This document shows, one piece after another, positions 36,416 through 45,330 of a DNA stretch of 64,000 nucleotides. The notes below the pieces were generated by a model. It was not told the DNA's origin. It worked only from the letters and a program-made list of their open reading frames with translations, and did not search any database. Position numbers and translations under genes: made by a program. Numbering within the stretch: the first letter of the stretch is position 1; every line of letters starts with the position of its first letter. Source of the stretch: Chloroflexi bacterium bin20 (GTDB taxonomy: Bacteria; Chloroflexota; Anaerolineae; Aggregatilineales; Phototrophicaceae); contig MPMG01000003.1 of assembly GCA_002238485.1 (NCBI GenBank), positions 124,001 through 188,000 of the forward strand, given 5' to 3'.

Positions 36416-36549
36416 TGATTTGCCCCCACCCTATATCCCTCCCCGCAGGTCAGCGTCTATGTGACCGATAAAGAGGGAGGGACCTACATGCACGATAGCT
36501 CCCCTTCCCTCGTTTTGGGGGAAGGGCTGGGGAAGGGGGAAATGAGGTC
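36416..36549. repeat. GC-rich repeat with imperfect terminal inverted ends, between binding-protein and permease genes
   Basis: Left end TCCTGATTTGCCCCCACCC and right end, read on the other strand, CCTCATTTCCCCCTTCCCC are imperfect inverted repeats. The left end also matches 23881-23910. Size (~134 bp) and ends resemble a miniature inverted-repeat element. It lies between stop 36410 and start 36553 and contains no ORF with a ribosome site. Confidence 0.5.
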
Positions 36550-36552
36550 GTA

Positions 36553-37431
36553 ATGACACTACGCCGACGCCTGCCTTACCTGTTGCTTGCGCCCTCAGTC
36601 ATCATCTTGCTGGCGCTGATTTTGTATCCGCTGGGTTTTGCCCTGCGCAACAGCTTCTGGTTTTGGAACTTGCAGACCAGCCCCATGCCGCTCTACCACT
36701 CTGGCTGGGACAACTTCCGCATGGTCTTCCTGGTAACGCCTTTCAGCGAGGCGCTGAAGAATACGTTGCTGCTGGCGGGACTGGGGACATTTGCCCAATT
36801 CTGGCTGGGCATGGGCATCGCTTTGCTGCTGCACAGTCATCTGCGCGGCATGGGGCTGATGCGGGCTGTGCTGATCATGCCCACCACGTTGGCGCCGGTG
36901 GTGGCGGGTTTTCTGTTTCGCTATCTGCTCGAGCCCAAAGGCGGCATCTTGCCCTGGCTGCTGAAGGGTTTGGGCATTCCCGTCCCGCCGCAGGGATTCC
37001 TGGGCAACGCGGGCACGGCGCTCTTCAGCATTGGCTTGGTCGATACCTGGCAGTGGACGCCTTTCTTCGCCATCGTGCTCTATGCTGGCTTGCTTTCGAT
37101 CAGCGAAGAGATCAAAGAAGCGGCGCAGGTGGACGGTGCGAGCGGCTGGCGCATGTTCTGGTCGGTTACGCTGCCGCTGCTGCGCCCGATAGCCGCTTTT
37201 CTGGTCATGATCCGCTTCATGCAGCTCTTCAACAGCTTCGACCTGGTCTATGTGCTGACGAATGGCGGGCCGGGCACGGCGTCGCGCACACTCAGCTTCA
37301 ACCTCTATCGCGAAGGGCTGGTCAACTACAACATCGGCTTGACGGCGGCTATGACCTGGCTGGTGGTCATCATCGTCAGCGTCATCATTAATTTGTACCT
37401 GTTTTTCGTGTTTCGCAAGCGCGAGTGGTGA
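36553..37431 (+). CDS. Sugar ABC transporter permease (MalF-type)
   Basis: 292 residues with six transmembrane helices (YLLLAPSVIILLALILYPLG ...). The ATPase-contact EAA loop reads EEIKEAAQVDGASGWRMFWS with the conserved G and following PLLRPIAAF. It forms the channel with the next gene. The 142-bp gap from the binding-protein gene holds a repeat, so expression of the permeases may be uncoupled from that gene. No ATPase is in the operon; a shared MsmK/UgpC-type ATPase elsewhere is likely. Confidence 0.93.
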   Translation: MTLRRRLPYLLLAPSVIILLALILYPLGFALRNSFWFWNLQTSPMPLYHSGWDNFRMVFLVTPFSEALKNTLLLAGLGTFAQFWLGMGIALLLHSHLRGMGLMRAVLIMPTTLAPVVAGFLFRYLLEPKGGILPWLLKGLGIPVPPQGFLGNAGTALFSIGLVDTWQWTPFFAIVLYAGLLSISEEIKEAAQVDGASGWRMFWSVTLPLLRPIAAFLVMIRFMQLFNSFDLVYVLTNGGPGTASRTLSFNLYREGLVNYNIGLTAAMTWLVVIIVSVIINLYLFFVFRKREW

Positions 37432-37435
37432 TGCC

Positions 37436-38266
37436 ATGCGCCGCCACAGACCGGGGCAGAAACTCGTTATCTATGCACTGATGACGGTGGTGATGGTCTT
37501 TTTTTTGGGACCGATATGCTGGTTCATCCTGCTGGCATTCCGGCATCCCAGCGAAGCCTACAACCTGCCGCCCGAACTCTTCTTCAAGCCCTATCTCGGC
37601 AACTTCGTAGACACGTTCGTCGAGCCCGGCAACAATGCGCCCCAGTTGGTCAATAGCCTGATTGTCAGCAGCGGCGCGACACTGCTCAGCCTGCCATTTG
37701 CGCTTTCGGCGGCTTATGCTCTGTCGCGTTTTGCCATGCGCGGCAAAGAGTTCATCATGAATTGGTATATCAGCCTGTTGATCGCCCCGCCCATCGTCTT
37801 TGTCATCCCCTATTTCATTCTGATGTCGTGGATTGGCTGGGCGGGCAGCTACCAGGCGATGATTTTGACGCTGCAGACCCTGGCGATTCCCTTTTCGGTG
37901 TGGCTATTGAAGAGCTTCATCGACGAAGTGCCGCTGGATCTGGAAGAAGCGGCTTGGGTGGATGGCGCGACCAGGCTGCGCGCCTTCTTCCGCATTATTA
38001 TCCCGCTGGCGCTGCCGGGCTTGATCGTCACTTCCATGTTCACTTTCGTCTTCAGTTGGAACAATGTGCTCTTCCCGCTGGTGCTCAGCCGTGGCAGCAC
38101 GACGACCCTGCCCGTGGGCACGATCAGCTTTTTCGCCTCGACCGGCGTATATTGGGGGCATATCGCGGCGACGGCGGTGGTGGCTATGCTGCCGCCCATG
38201 ATCATTTTTTTGTTGTTGGGGCGCTATGTCGTGCGGGGTCTCACATTTGGCGCAGTGAAAGGATAG
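37436..38266 (+). CDS. Sugar ABC transporter permease (MalG-type)
   Basis: 276 residues with six transmembrane helices and the EAA loop LDLEEAAWVDGATRLRAFFR. C-terminal FGAVKG is typical of MalG-family proteins. It begins 4 bp after the MalF-type gene and pairs with it. The substrate cannot be read from the sequence. Confidence 0.93.
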   Translation: MRRHRPGQKLVIYALMTVVMVFFLGPICWFILLAFRHPSEAYNLPPELFFKPYLGNFVDTFVEPGNNAPQLVNSLIVSSGATLLSLPFALSAAYALSRFAMRGKEFIMNWYISLLIAPPIVFVIPYFILMSWIGWAGSYQAMILTLQTLAIPFSVWLLKSFIDEVPLDLEEAAWVDGATRLRAFFRIIIPLALPGLIVTSMFTFVFSWNNVLFPLVLSRGSTTTLPVGTISFFASTGVYWGHIAATAVVAMLPPMIIFLLLGRYVVRGLTFGAVKG

Positions 38267-38270
38267 ATGC

Positions 38271-39302
38271 ATGAAACCAGTCGGCTTTGGACTCATTGGC
38301 GCGGGCATCGTCGGCGGCGCCTGGCACGCTCATGTTTATCACCAAATGCCACGAGCAGAACTGGTCGCCATCTGCGACTTGAACGAAGCGCGCGCCCGTG
38401 AAGTCGCCGATCGCTATGCTGTGGCGCATGTATACACTGACTACCGCGATTTGCTGGCGCGTGATGATATCGCTGCCGTCTCGATTGCGACGCCAGACTT
38501 CGCCCATCGTGAGATCGCCATAGCCGCCGCGCAGGCCGGCAAGCATATCTTGGTCGAAAAGCCAATTGCTACCACCAAGGCAGATGCCATCGAAATCGTG
38601 CGCGCTGTCGAAAAAGCTGGCGTCAAGCTGATGGTCGACTTTCACAACCGCGTCAACCCGGCCTTTGTGTCGGCGCGGCAGGCGCTGCAGGCGGGCGAAC
38701 TGGGCGAACTGCAATACATCTATGCCAGGCTCAGCAATACGACCTTCGTGCCAACGCAGATGCTGCCCTGGGCGGCGCAAAGCTCGGCGCTGTGGTTCTT
38801 GGCCAGCCACATGCTGGATATGGCCTGTTGGCTTCTGGAGGACGAGCCCGCGCGCGTCTATGCCGTGAGTCGCTCGGGCCTGCTGAAGTCACTGGGCATC
38901 GACACGCAGGACTTCCATATCGCCATTGTCGAATTCGCGGGCGGTGCGGTGCTTACGCTGGAGAACGCCTGGATTCTGCCCGAGACCGAACCCAATGTCT
39001 TCAACCTGAAGATGGAGCTGCTGGGCAGCCAGGGCTCGCTATACATCAATACCAGCGACAACCGCACAGTCGAGAAATATACGCAGACGGCAGCCAGCCT
39101 GCCCGATACGTTGGGCTTCACCCTCGATGCAGGCTCGGCGCGGCTCAGCGGCTTTGTGCTGGAATCCATCGCCCGCTTTGTCGATGCTGTCGTGGATGAC
39201 AAACCCGTGCTGGCAACCGGGCAAGAAGCGGCGCTGGTAACGACTGTGCTTTGTGCCATAGAAGAGTCGGCGCGCACGGGACAGCCTGTCGAGTTGCTCT
39301 AG
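38271..39302 (+). CDS. Gfo/Idh/MocA-family oxidoreductase
   Basis: 343 residues. The N-terminal Rossmann fold (FGLIGAGIVGGAWHAHVYHQ), the nicotinamide-site motif EKPIATT at ~95-101 and the barrel-like C-terminal domain identify an NAD(P)-dependent sugar or inositol dehydrogenase. The candidate proton donor HMLDMACWLL is in the expected position. It overlaps the kinase gene by one base, suggesting oxidation or epimerisation followed by phosphorylation (or the reverse). Confidence 0.92.
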   Translation: MKPVGFGLIGAGIVGGAWHAHVYHQMPRAELVAICDLNEARAREVADRYAVAHVYTDYRDLLARDDIAAVSIATPDFAHREIAIAAAQAGKHILVEKPIATTKADAIEIVRAVEKAGVKLMVDFHNRVNPAFVSARQALQAGELGELQYIYARLSNTTFVPTQMLPWAAQSSALWFLASHMLDMACWLLEDEPARVYAVSRSGLLKSLGIDTQDFHIAIVEFAGGAVLTLENAWILPETEPNVFNLKMELLGSQGSLYINTSDNRTVEKYTQTAASLPDTLGFTLDAGSARLSGFVLESIARFVDAVVDDKPVLATGQEAALVTTVLCAIEESARTGQPVELL

Positions 39303-40834
39303 TGGCGGACAACCGACTGCTGCTGGGCATCGACATCGGCACATCCAGCTCTAAGGGCCTGCTGGCGACGCTGGACGGGCGCATCGTGGCGCAGCACAGC
39401 ATCGCGCACACGTTCGACATGCCACAGCCGGGCTGGGCAGAGCAAGATGCCGAAGCGATATGGTGGTCAGACTTCTGCCAGATCTCCCGCGCGCTGATCC
39501 AGCAGGCGGATATTGATCCTGCGCGGATCGCGGGCCTGGCTTGCAGCGCCATCGCCCCCACCATGCTGCCACTGGATAAAGATTATCGTCCGCTGCGCCC
39601 CGCCATTTTGTATGGCATCGACACCCGCGCTAGCAGCCAAATCGCCGAATTGAACGCTGCGCTGGGCGAAGACGCCATTTTCGCGCGGGCCGGGCAGTCG
39701 CTTTCGGCGCAGTCGGTTGGACCCAAAGCGCTGTGGTATCGGCAGAACGAACCTGCGCTGTTTGCCAAGACGCGCAAAATCGTAAGCGCCGCTTCGTATC
39801 TGGTCTTTCGCTTAACCGATCGCTTCGTGTTGGACAACTATGTCGCCCCCTATTTCTCGCCCTTCTTTGATGTGGCGCGGCTGGCTTGGCACAAAGACTG
39901 GGTGGAACGGGTATGCCCGCTGGAGTGGCTGGCAGAAACCGCTTGGTCGACCGAGAAGGCAGGTGTCGTCACAGCCAGAGCGGCGCAAGAAACGGGCATT
40001 CCCGCTGGCACACCGGTCGCTGTGGGTACAGCCGATGCCCTGGCAGAAGCTGTCGCGGCTGGCGCAGTCGCTGTCGGCGACCTGATGATCATGTATGGCA
40101 CGACGCTCTTCCTCATCCAGACCACCGCGCAATTTCATCCTCACTGCGATTTGTGGGCTTCGGTGCATTTGCAGCCGGGTTCTGCTATCCTGGCGGCCGG
40201 TTTGTCGACTGCGGGCGCACTGCTGGGTTGGTTTCGTGATGAACTGGCTGGCGAAGAACGATTGCTGGGGAGCTCGCGCGGCGAAAATGCCTTTGAACGG
40301 CTGGCGGCTCGCGCAGCACAGATTCCGCCCGGTGCAGAAGGCCTGCTGACCTTGCCCTACTTCAGCGGCGAGCGCACGCCCATCAACGACCCGCATGCCA
40401 GAGGCGCATTCTTTGGATTAACGCTTTCGCACAGTCGCGCCCACCTGTATCGCAGCTCTTTGGAGGGCATCGCCTTCGGTCTGCGGCACAATATCGAGGC
40501 GATGGGCGAGGTTGATGCGCAGCCGGCCCGACTGATAGCGATTGGCGGTGGCGTCCAGCAAAAGCTGTGGCTGCAGATCTGCAGCGATGTGACCGGTTTG
40601 GCGCAAGATGTGCCGGCACAGACCATCGGCGCGGCCTATGGCAGCGCATACATCGCGGGCCTGGCGGCGAGCTTGTTCAGAGACTTCAGACCTTTGCGGC
40701 AAAAGTGGGCGCGCATCGAGCGGCGCATCCAGCCAAACATGCAGAACAAGGCGATTTACGATGAATTGTATCCGATTTATCGCTCACTCTACCAAGATAC
40801 CAAACAGCACATGGCGCGGCTGTCATGGCTGTAA
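39302..40834 (+). CDS. FGGY-family carbohydrate kinase (xylulokinase-like)
   Basis: 510 residues. It has the actin-like ATPase fold: LLLGIDIGTSSSKGLLATLD in the first strand, the phosphate-2-like region VAVGTADALAEAVAAG with the probable catalytic Asp, LTLPYFSGERTPINDPHARG and IAIGGGVQQKLWLQICSDVT in the adenosine region. These kinases phosphorylate ketoses, polyols or erythritol-type sugars. It starts with GTG overlapping the dehydrogenase stop. The product probably acts as ligand of the DeoR regulator (inference). Confidence 0.92.
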   Translation: MADNRLLLGIDIGTSSSKGLLATLDGRIVAQHSIAHTFDMPQPGWAEQDAEAIWWSDFCQISRALIQQADIDPARIAGLACSAIAPTMLPLDKDYRPLRPAILYGIDTRASSQIAELNAALGEDAIFARAGQSLSAQSVGPKALWYRQNEPALFAKTRKIVSAASYLVFRLTDRFVLDNYVAPYFSPFFDVARLAWHKDWVERVCPLEWLAETAWSTEKAGVVTARAAQETGIPAGTPVAVGTADALAEAVAAGAVAVGDLMIMYGTTLFLIQTTAQFHPHCDLWASVHLQPGSAILAAGLSTAGALLGWFRDELAGEERLLGSSRGENAFERLAARAAQIPPGAEGLLTLPYFSGERTPINDPHARGAFFGLTLSHSRAHLYRSSLEGIAFGLRHNIEAMGEVDAQPARLIAIGGGVQQKLWLQICSDVTGLAQDVPAQTIGAAYGSAYIAGLAASLFRDFRPLRQKWARIERRIQPNMQNKAIYDELYPIYRSLYQDTKQHMARLSWL

Positions 40835-40905
40835 GGAGTCTTCCTAATACGCGGATGGCATGGCAGAATCACCCGGCGGCAACTAAATGCAGGGAGGTGA
40901 GCGAG

Positions 40906-41268
40906 ATGTCAAAAAAAGCCAAGAAGGACACTGACAACCTGGCTGCCGTGCTGGACAAAATACCGCAGATGTTCGGCAACCAAGCAGCCCTTGGCATGCG
41001 CCTGCACGAGACCATCCTATCCGCTGCGCCCGAGCTCAAGCCGCGCCTGTGGTATGGCATGCCCGGCTATGCTCGCGGACTAAGCAAACCCGTCCTCGTC
41101 TTCATCCGCAGGGACGACTATCTCACCTTCGGCATCACCGAAAAAGCGAATATCGTCCTGGAGCCCGGCGCGACCGATCAACTCATCCCCAGCTCCTGGT
41201 TCATGCGCGAACTGGACGCTGCGACCGAGGCGCGCATCGCCGCGATCGTGCGGGTGGCGGTGGGCTGA
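40906..41268 (+). CDS. DUF1801-family protein
   Basis: 120 residues: AALGMRLHETILSAAPELKP, RLWYGMPGYARGLSKPVLVF and YLTFGITEKANI fit the YdhG/DUF1801 alpha-beta fold, which has been linked to iron handling (frataxin-like) in Gram-positives but remains poorly defined. ATG 40906 has an excellent ribosome site GGGAGGTGAG; longer in-frame versions have none. The 71-bp gap from the kinase gene contains no clear terminator. Confidence 0.8.
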   Translation: MSKKAKKDTDNLAAVLDKIPQMFGNQAALGMRLHETILSAAPELKPRLWYGMPGYARGLSKPVLVFIRRDDYLTFGITEKANIVLEPGATDQLIPSSWFMRELDAATEARIAAIVRVAVG

Positions 41269-41341
41269 AGGAAACCAGCCGCGCCTAGACATTTCCCCGC
41301 TTTTGCAGGACAATATTTTGCATCCAAAAGCGGAGCCACCC

Positions 41342-42181
41342 ATGCCCTACGCGCCCAATCTCTACGACTCGCACATGCACAGTCCGCTGTGCAAACATGC
41401 CCGGGGCCTGCCCAGCGATTACGCCGCCCAGGCACAGCGCGTCGGGCTGCGCGGCATCACGTTCACCTGCCACAGCCCCATGCCCTTCGGTTGGAATCCC
41501 AAAGCGCGCATGTCCATCCAGCAACTGCCGCAATACTTCGACATGGTGGCGCGCGCCCGCGACGAATATGCAGAGCGCGTCGATGTGCGCCTGGGCCTGG
41601 AAAGCGATTACCTGCCTGGCTTCGAAGGCTGGCTGGATAAACTGCACCGTCGCGCCGACTTCTCCTACATCCTCGGCTCGGTGCACCCGCAGACGGACGA
41701 ATACAAGTTGCTCTATCTGCAAGGCAAGACGCGGCTGGAGTACGAAGTCAGCTATTTTGAAAATCTGGCGCGCGCCGCCGAATCGGGTTTGTTCGACTGC
41801 TTGAGCCACCCCGACATCGTCAAGATCGTGCATCCGTCGCTATACAAATACGCCGACCACAGCGCTGTTATCTGCCGCTCGCTGGACCGCATTGCCCGCG
41901 CCGACGCCGCCATGGAGCTGAATACCAGCGGCTTGCACAAGCCCTACCCCCAAATGAACCCGGGCCCAGAAATTCTGGCCGAGATGGCGCAGCGAGGCAT
42001 TCCCGTGGTGCTCGGCTCAGACTCGCACGATGCTCATCGTGTCGGCGCAGACTTCGACAAAGCCTTGGCGCAACTGCAAAAGGCCGGCTATGAACGCGTC
42101 AGCTACTTCATCGACCGCCAGCGTCATGAACTGCCCATCCGCGAGGTCAGCCTGGCAGCGCGGCAGCCAGTCTTGGTCTAG
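41342..42181 (+). CDS. PHP-domain phosphatase (HisJ/histidinol-phosphatase-like)
   Basis: 279 residues. Metal-binding motifs of the PHP fold are visible: YDSHMHSPLCKHA, GLESDYLP, SVHP, LSHPDIVK and GSDSHDAHRV. This is the organisation of HisJ-type histidinol-phosphate phosphatases, although other phosphate esters are possible and no other his gene is nearby. ATG 41342 follows GGAGCC; a further in-frame start at 41303 lacks a ribosome site. Confidence 0.85.
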   Translation: MPYAPNLYDSHMHSPLCKHARGLPSDYAAQAQRVGLRGITFTCHSPMPFGWNPKARMSIQQLPQYFDMVARARDEYAERVDVRLGLESDYLPGFEGWLDKLHRRADFSYILGSVHPQTDEYKLLYLQGKTRLEYEVSYFENLARAAESGLFDCLSHPDIVKIVHPSLYKYADHSAVICRSLDRIARADAAMELNTSGLHKPYPQMNPGPEILAEMAQRGIPVVLGSDSHDAHRVGADFDKALAQLQKAGYERVSYFIDRQRHELPIREVSLAARQPVLV

Positions 42182-42199
42182 GCGGCGTCTGCCCCGCGA

Positions 42200-43516
42200 C
42201 TATCGGGCATCGACATACCAGTCATCGCGATTGAGCGGCAGGTGCGCGCTTGCGCCTTTGCCATCCTCCGACTTGTAGAGCAGCGCCTGGTGGATGGAAT
42301 TGTAGCCCGACTCAAAGACCCAGCGGGCGCCAGCCAGATAGATGCGCCAGCGCCGATAGCCGATATCGCCCAGCATGGCGCGGATGGACTTGGCATGCGC
42401 TTCGAAACGCGCCAGCCAGTTCTTCAACGTCAGCGCATAATGTTCGCGCAGGCTTTCGACATCGCGCACCTCGAAGCCCGCCTGCGCAGCCACATCCAGC
42501 ACATAGGCGATATGCTGGCTATCGCCATCGGGGAAGATGTATTGCTGCACGAAGGAGTCTTTGGCTTGATACATCGGCACCTTGGGCGCTTGAAAGAGCG
42601 TGATGCCGTGGTTCAAAAAGACGCCGCCCGGCTTCAGTGAGCGATAGGCTTTCTCGAAGTAGACGGGCAGATTCTCGCGGCCGACATGCTCGACCATGCC
42701 GATGCTGACGATCTTGTCGAAAGGTCGGCTCTCATCGACATTGCGATAGTCCAGCAGCTCGGCGCGGCATTGCCCGGCCAGTCCCGCCGCCTCGATGCGC
42801 TCGTTGGCCAGCGCCAGTTGCTTCTCGCTGAGGGTGATGCCCAGCGCGTCCACGCCATAATGCTGCGCTGCGTGCATGATCAGCGCGCCCCAGCCACAGC
42901 CGATATCCAGCAGACGTTCGCCCGGCTTCAAGCGCAATTTGCGGCAGATGTAATCCAGCTTGCGTCTCTGCGCGGCATTGATGCCTTCGCCAGGATCTTT
43001 GAAGTAGGCGCAGGAATAGACCATCTTCTCGTCCAGCCACATCTGATAAAACTCGTTGGACACATCGTAGTGATATTGAATGGCGGCTTTGTCGCGGTCG
43101 ACCGAGTGACGACTGCCAGCCAACCGGGCGATCTGGTCGTTGCTGACGGGATCGCGCGAGGGCAGGCGCAGCAGCTTGGGCGCGAAACGCAACGTGTCGC
43201 GCAGGCTCCAGCCTTCCCACAGAAAGCGCGCCAGGTCGATGGCCGCATAGAGCTCGCCTTCGATCTCAAAGTCGCCAAACATATAGGCTTCGCCGAGTTT
43301 GCGTTCGGTGGGCGGGAAAAACATGCGCCGCAACGACGACGGACCATTGAGCATGATGGTGAAGCGGTGAATGGTCGTGCCTCTCGGCTCCCACAGCGTG
43401 CCATCCCACAGGCGGATAGCGAAATCTTTGCCCGGATAATCGGCGAATACCGCGCTGAGCAAATCCAACGTGTTCATCACATGACTGTCGCGGGTTCTTG
43501 GTGTTGCCCGTTCCAT
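42200..43516 (-). CDS. cfa: Cyclopropane-fatty-acyl-phospholipid synthase family
   Basis: 438 residues. The C-terminal methyltransferase has LLDIGCGWGALIMHAAQHYG with ALGITLSEKQ and the active-site region IVSIGMVEHVG, FLNHGITLF and SFVQQYIFPDG characteristic of CFA synthases. The N-terminal ~100-residue domain is the usual lipid-binding part. It adds a methylene bridge (or methyl) to unsaturated acyl chains. ATG 43516 is chosen: AAAGGAGGG precedes it, and the alternative start at 43579 lies in the promoter -10. Confidence 0.93.
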   Translation of the reverse strand: MERATPRTRDSHVMNTLDLLSAVFADYPGKDFAIRLWDGTLWEPRGTTIHRFTIMLNGPSSLRRMFFPPTERKLGEAYMFGDFEIEGELYAAIDLARFLWEGWSLRDTLRFAPKLLRLPSRDPVSNDQIARLAGSRHSVDRDKAAIQYHYDVSNEFYQMWLDEKMVYSCAYFKDPGEGINAAQRRKLDYICRKLRLKPGERLLDIGCGWGALIMHAAQHYGVDALGITLSEKQLALANERIEAAGLAGQCRAELLDYRNVDESRPFDKIVSIGMVEHVGRENLPVYFEKAYRSLKPGGVFLNHGITLFQAPKVPMYQAKDSFVQQYIFPDGDSQHIAYVLDVAAQAGFEVRDVESLREHYALTLKNWLARFEAHAKSIRAMLGDIGYRRWRIYLAGARWVFESGYNSIHQALLYKSEDGKGASAHLPLNRDDWYVDAR

Positions 43517-43577
43517 CGCAGCCCTCCTTTGCGCGGCGCCTCCCTGTCCACGCACCAATATCTGTCGGCGACTCGGC

Positions 43578-43586
43578 ATTATAGCA
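43578..43586 (-). promoter_or_regulatory. Extended -10 promoter of the cfa gene
   Basis: On the minus strand TGCTATAAT (TGnTATAAT). The position at 17 bp upstream, TCGCTT, is a poor -35. Transcription would start near 43571, about 55 nt before ATG 43516. Confidence 0.5.
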
Positions 43587-43656
43587 AATCGACGCGCCGC
43601 AAGCGAAACTCGTGTCGGGCTGCCCCAGCGCCTGTCGCTCTGTTACCCTATTGACC

Positions 43657-44301
43657 ATGCAACACGATTCGCTGGAACCACGCTTGCTGGTAGCTGCCGA
43701 CGATTTGCTGGCGCGGGCGGGATTGGCGGCGCTGCTGGCAGAAGGCGGTTGTCATGTCTTGTCGCGAGTCTCTTGCGAGCAACTGGCGGATGCCCTCGAG
43801 CAGCTGTCGCCCGATATGCTAGTGGTCGATCTGGGCTGGGGCGCGCAGGGAGCGATCCCCCGGCTGCAAGAAATTGATGGCGACCTGCCGCTGCTGCTGC
43901 TGGCGCACGATGACGACGAGTCGCTGGCGGCGGCGCTCTTGGCTGCGCGGCGATTCCCCTGTTTTGCCTTGCTGCCGCGGGCTAGCGATGCCGACACCAT
44001 CATAGCCGCGGTCGATGCGCTGATGGCTGGCTTGACCGCGCTGGCGCCGGACTTTACCCGTCTGCTGGCTGCCACTGCGCCGAGCTTGGCTGTCGATGCG
44101 CCCAATCCCTTGACGGCGCGAGAAAGAGAAGTTCTAAACCTGCTGGCGGCCGGCATGACCAACCGCGCCATTGCACAGCAGTTGGGCATCACGCCGCATA
44201 CGGTCAAGTATCATGTCAACGCGATCATGAGCAAGCTGGATGCGCAGAGCCGCACCGAAGCGGTGGTGCGCGCCACACAACGCGGTTTGATCGCGCTCTA
44301 G
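43657..44301 (+). CDS. NarL/FixJ-family response regulator
   Basis: 214 residues. The receiver domain (~8-125) has LLVAADDLLARAGLAALLAE and DMLVVDLGWG with a phospho-acceptor Asp; the Lys at the end of the domain is not obvious (FALLPRAS). The LuxR helix-turn-helix (~145-210) is canonical: LTAREREVLNLLAAGMTNRA, IAQQLGITPHTVKYHV, IMSKLDAQSRTEAV. No kinase is adjacent. ATG 43657 is the start with sensible spacing; the next gene begins 9 bp after the stop. Confidence 0.88.
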   Translation: MQHDSLEPRLLVAADDLLARAGLAALLAEGGCHVLSRVSCEQLADALEQLSPDMLVVDLGWGAQGAIPRLQEIDGDLPLLLLAHDDDESLAAALLAARRFPCFALLPRASDADTIIAAVDALMAGLTALAPDFTRLLAATAPSLAVDAPNPLTAREREVLNLLAAGMTNRAIAQQLGITPHTVKYHVNAIMSKLDAQSRTEAVVRATQRGLIAL

Positions 44302-44310
44302 GAGGCGGAT

Positions 44311-45330
44311 TTGCTGGCATTCATCACAGGCGCGACCGGCTTTTTGGGCTCGCATGTGCTGCGGAGCTGGCTGGCGGAACGGCATGCTGCGCGCGCGCTC
44401 TATCGTTCACCGTCCAAGCTGCGGATCATCGACGACCTGCAGTTCGAGGCGGTGCAGGGCGATTTGGACGACGCCGCCCTGTTGGAAGCTGCCTGCGCTG
44501 GCTGTGATGTCGTCTTCCATGTCGCGGCCAAAGCCGATTACTGGAAAGATGCGGACCGCGAAGCCTTGTGGCGCATCAATGTGGATGGCACGCGCAATGT
44601 GCTGGCGGCTGCACAGAAGGCCGGCGTTTCGCGTGTCATCTTCACCAGCAGCGCCTCGGCTATTGGCATCTGCCCGGGCGTAGAGCTTGCCGACGAAGAC
44701 CTTGCCTTCAACCTTCGCCCACAGCAATTCTATTACGCCTATACCAAGCACAAAGCCGAAGCCGTAGTCGCTGAATTTGTGGCGGACGGCTTGGATGTGG
44801 TTACGCTGAACCCGACTGTCATCATCGGTCCGGGCGATCTCAACGCCATCAGCGGCAGTTTTGTGATTGAAACGGCGCGCTGGCAGTGGCTTGTGCCCAG
44901 CAGCAGTGGCGGCGTGGCTGTCATTGATGTCCGCGATGTAGCGCGCGCCCATGTGGCGGCTTTCGAGAAAGGACGCTCGGGCGAACGCTATATCCTGAAT
45001 GCCGCCAACTTGACTTATAGCGACTTCTTTCGCCTGATCGCTCGCGCCTGTGCGGTGCGTCCGCCGCTGCTGAACAATCCCGATTGGCTGCTGGAGCCGA
45101 CTGCGCGCTTCATTGAAGCAATGCGCCAGCTTGGCATCAGCACGCCGATGGATGCCAACCAAGTCCGCTTGGGCGGCCAACATGTCTACTTTGATGCCGG
45201 CAAGGCTGAACGCGAATTATGCGCCCCGCAAGTCGATATCGAAACCAGCCTGCGCGAGACCTATCAGTGGTACTCCCAGAATGGTTACATCCGACGCAAC
45301 TGGCTGACACGGCTCATCGGCTGGTTCTAA
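44311..45330 (+). CDS. NAD-dependent epimerase/dehydratase, HpnA-like
   Basis: 339 residues. An extended SDR: AFITGATGFLGSHVLR (dinucleotide site), VFHVAAKADYW, SSASAIGICPG and YTKHKAE with the catalytic Tyr-x3-Lys. The pattern is closest to hopanoid-associated sugar epimerases and dihydroflavonol-reductase-like enzymes. TTG 44311 is the start, with GGAGG just upstream. The last eight codons (TRLIGWF and stop) are part of a 120-bp unit repeated downstream. Confidence 0.88.
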   Translation: MLAFITGATGFLGSHVLRSWLAERHAARALYRSPSKLRIIDDLQFEAVQGDLDDAALLEAACAGCDVVFHVAAKADYWKDADREALWRINVDGTRNVLAAAQKAGVSRVIFTSSASAIGICPGVELADEDLAFNLRPQQFYYAYTKHKAEAVVAEFVADGLDVVTLNPTVIIGPGDLNAISGSFVIETARWQWLVPSSSGGVAVIDVRDVARAHVAAFEKGRSGERYILNAANLTYSDFFRLIARACAVRPPLLNNPDWLLEPTARFIEAMRQLGISTPMDANQVRLGGQHVYFDAGKAERELCAPQVDIETSLRETYQWYSQNGYIRRNWLTRLIGWF

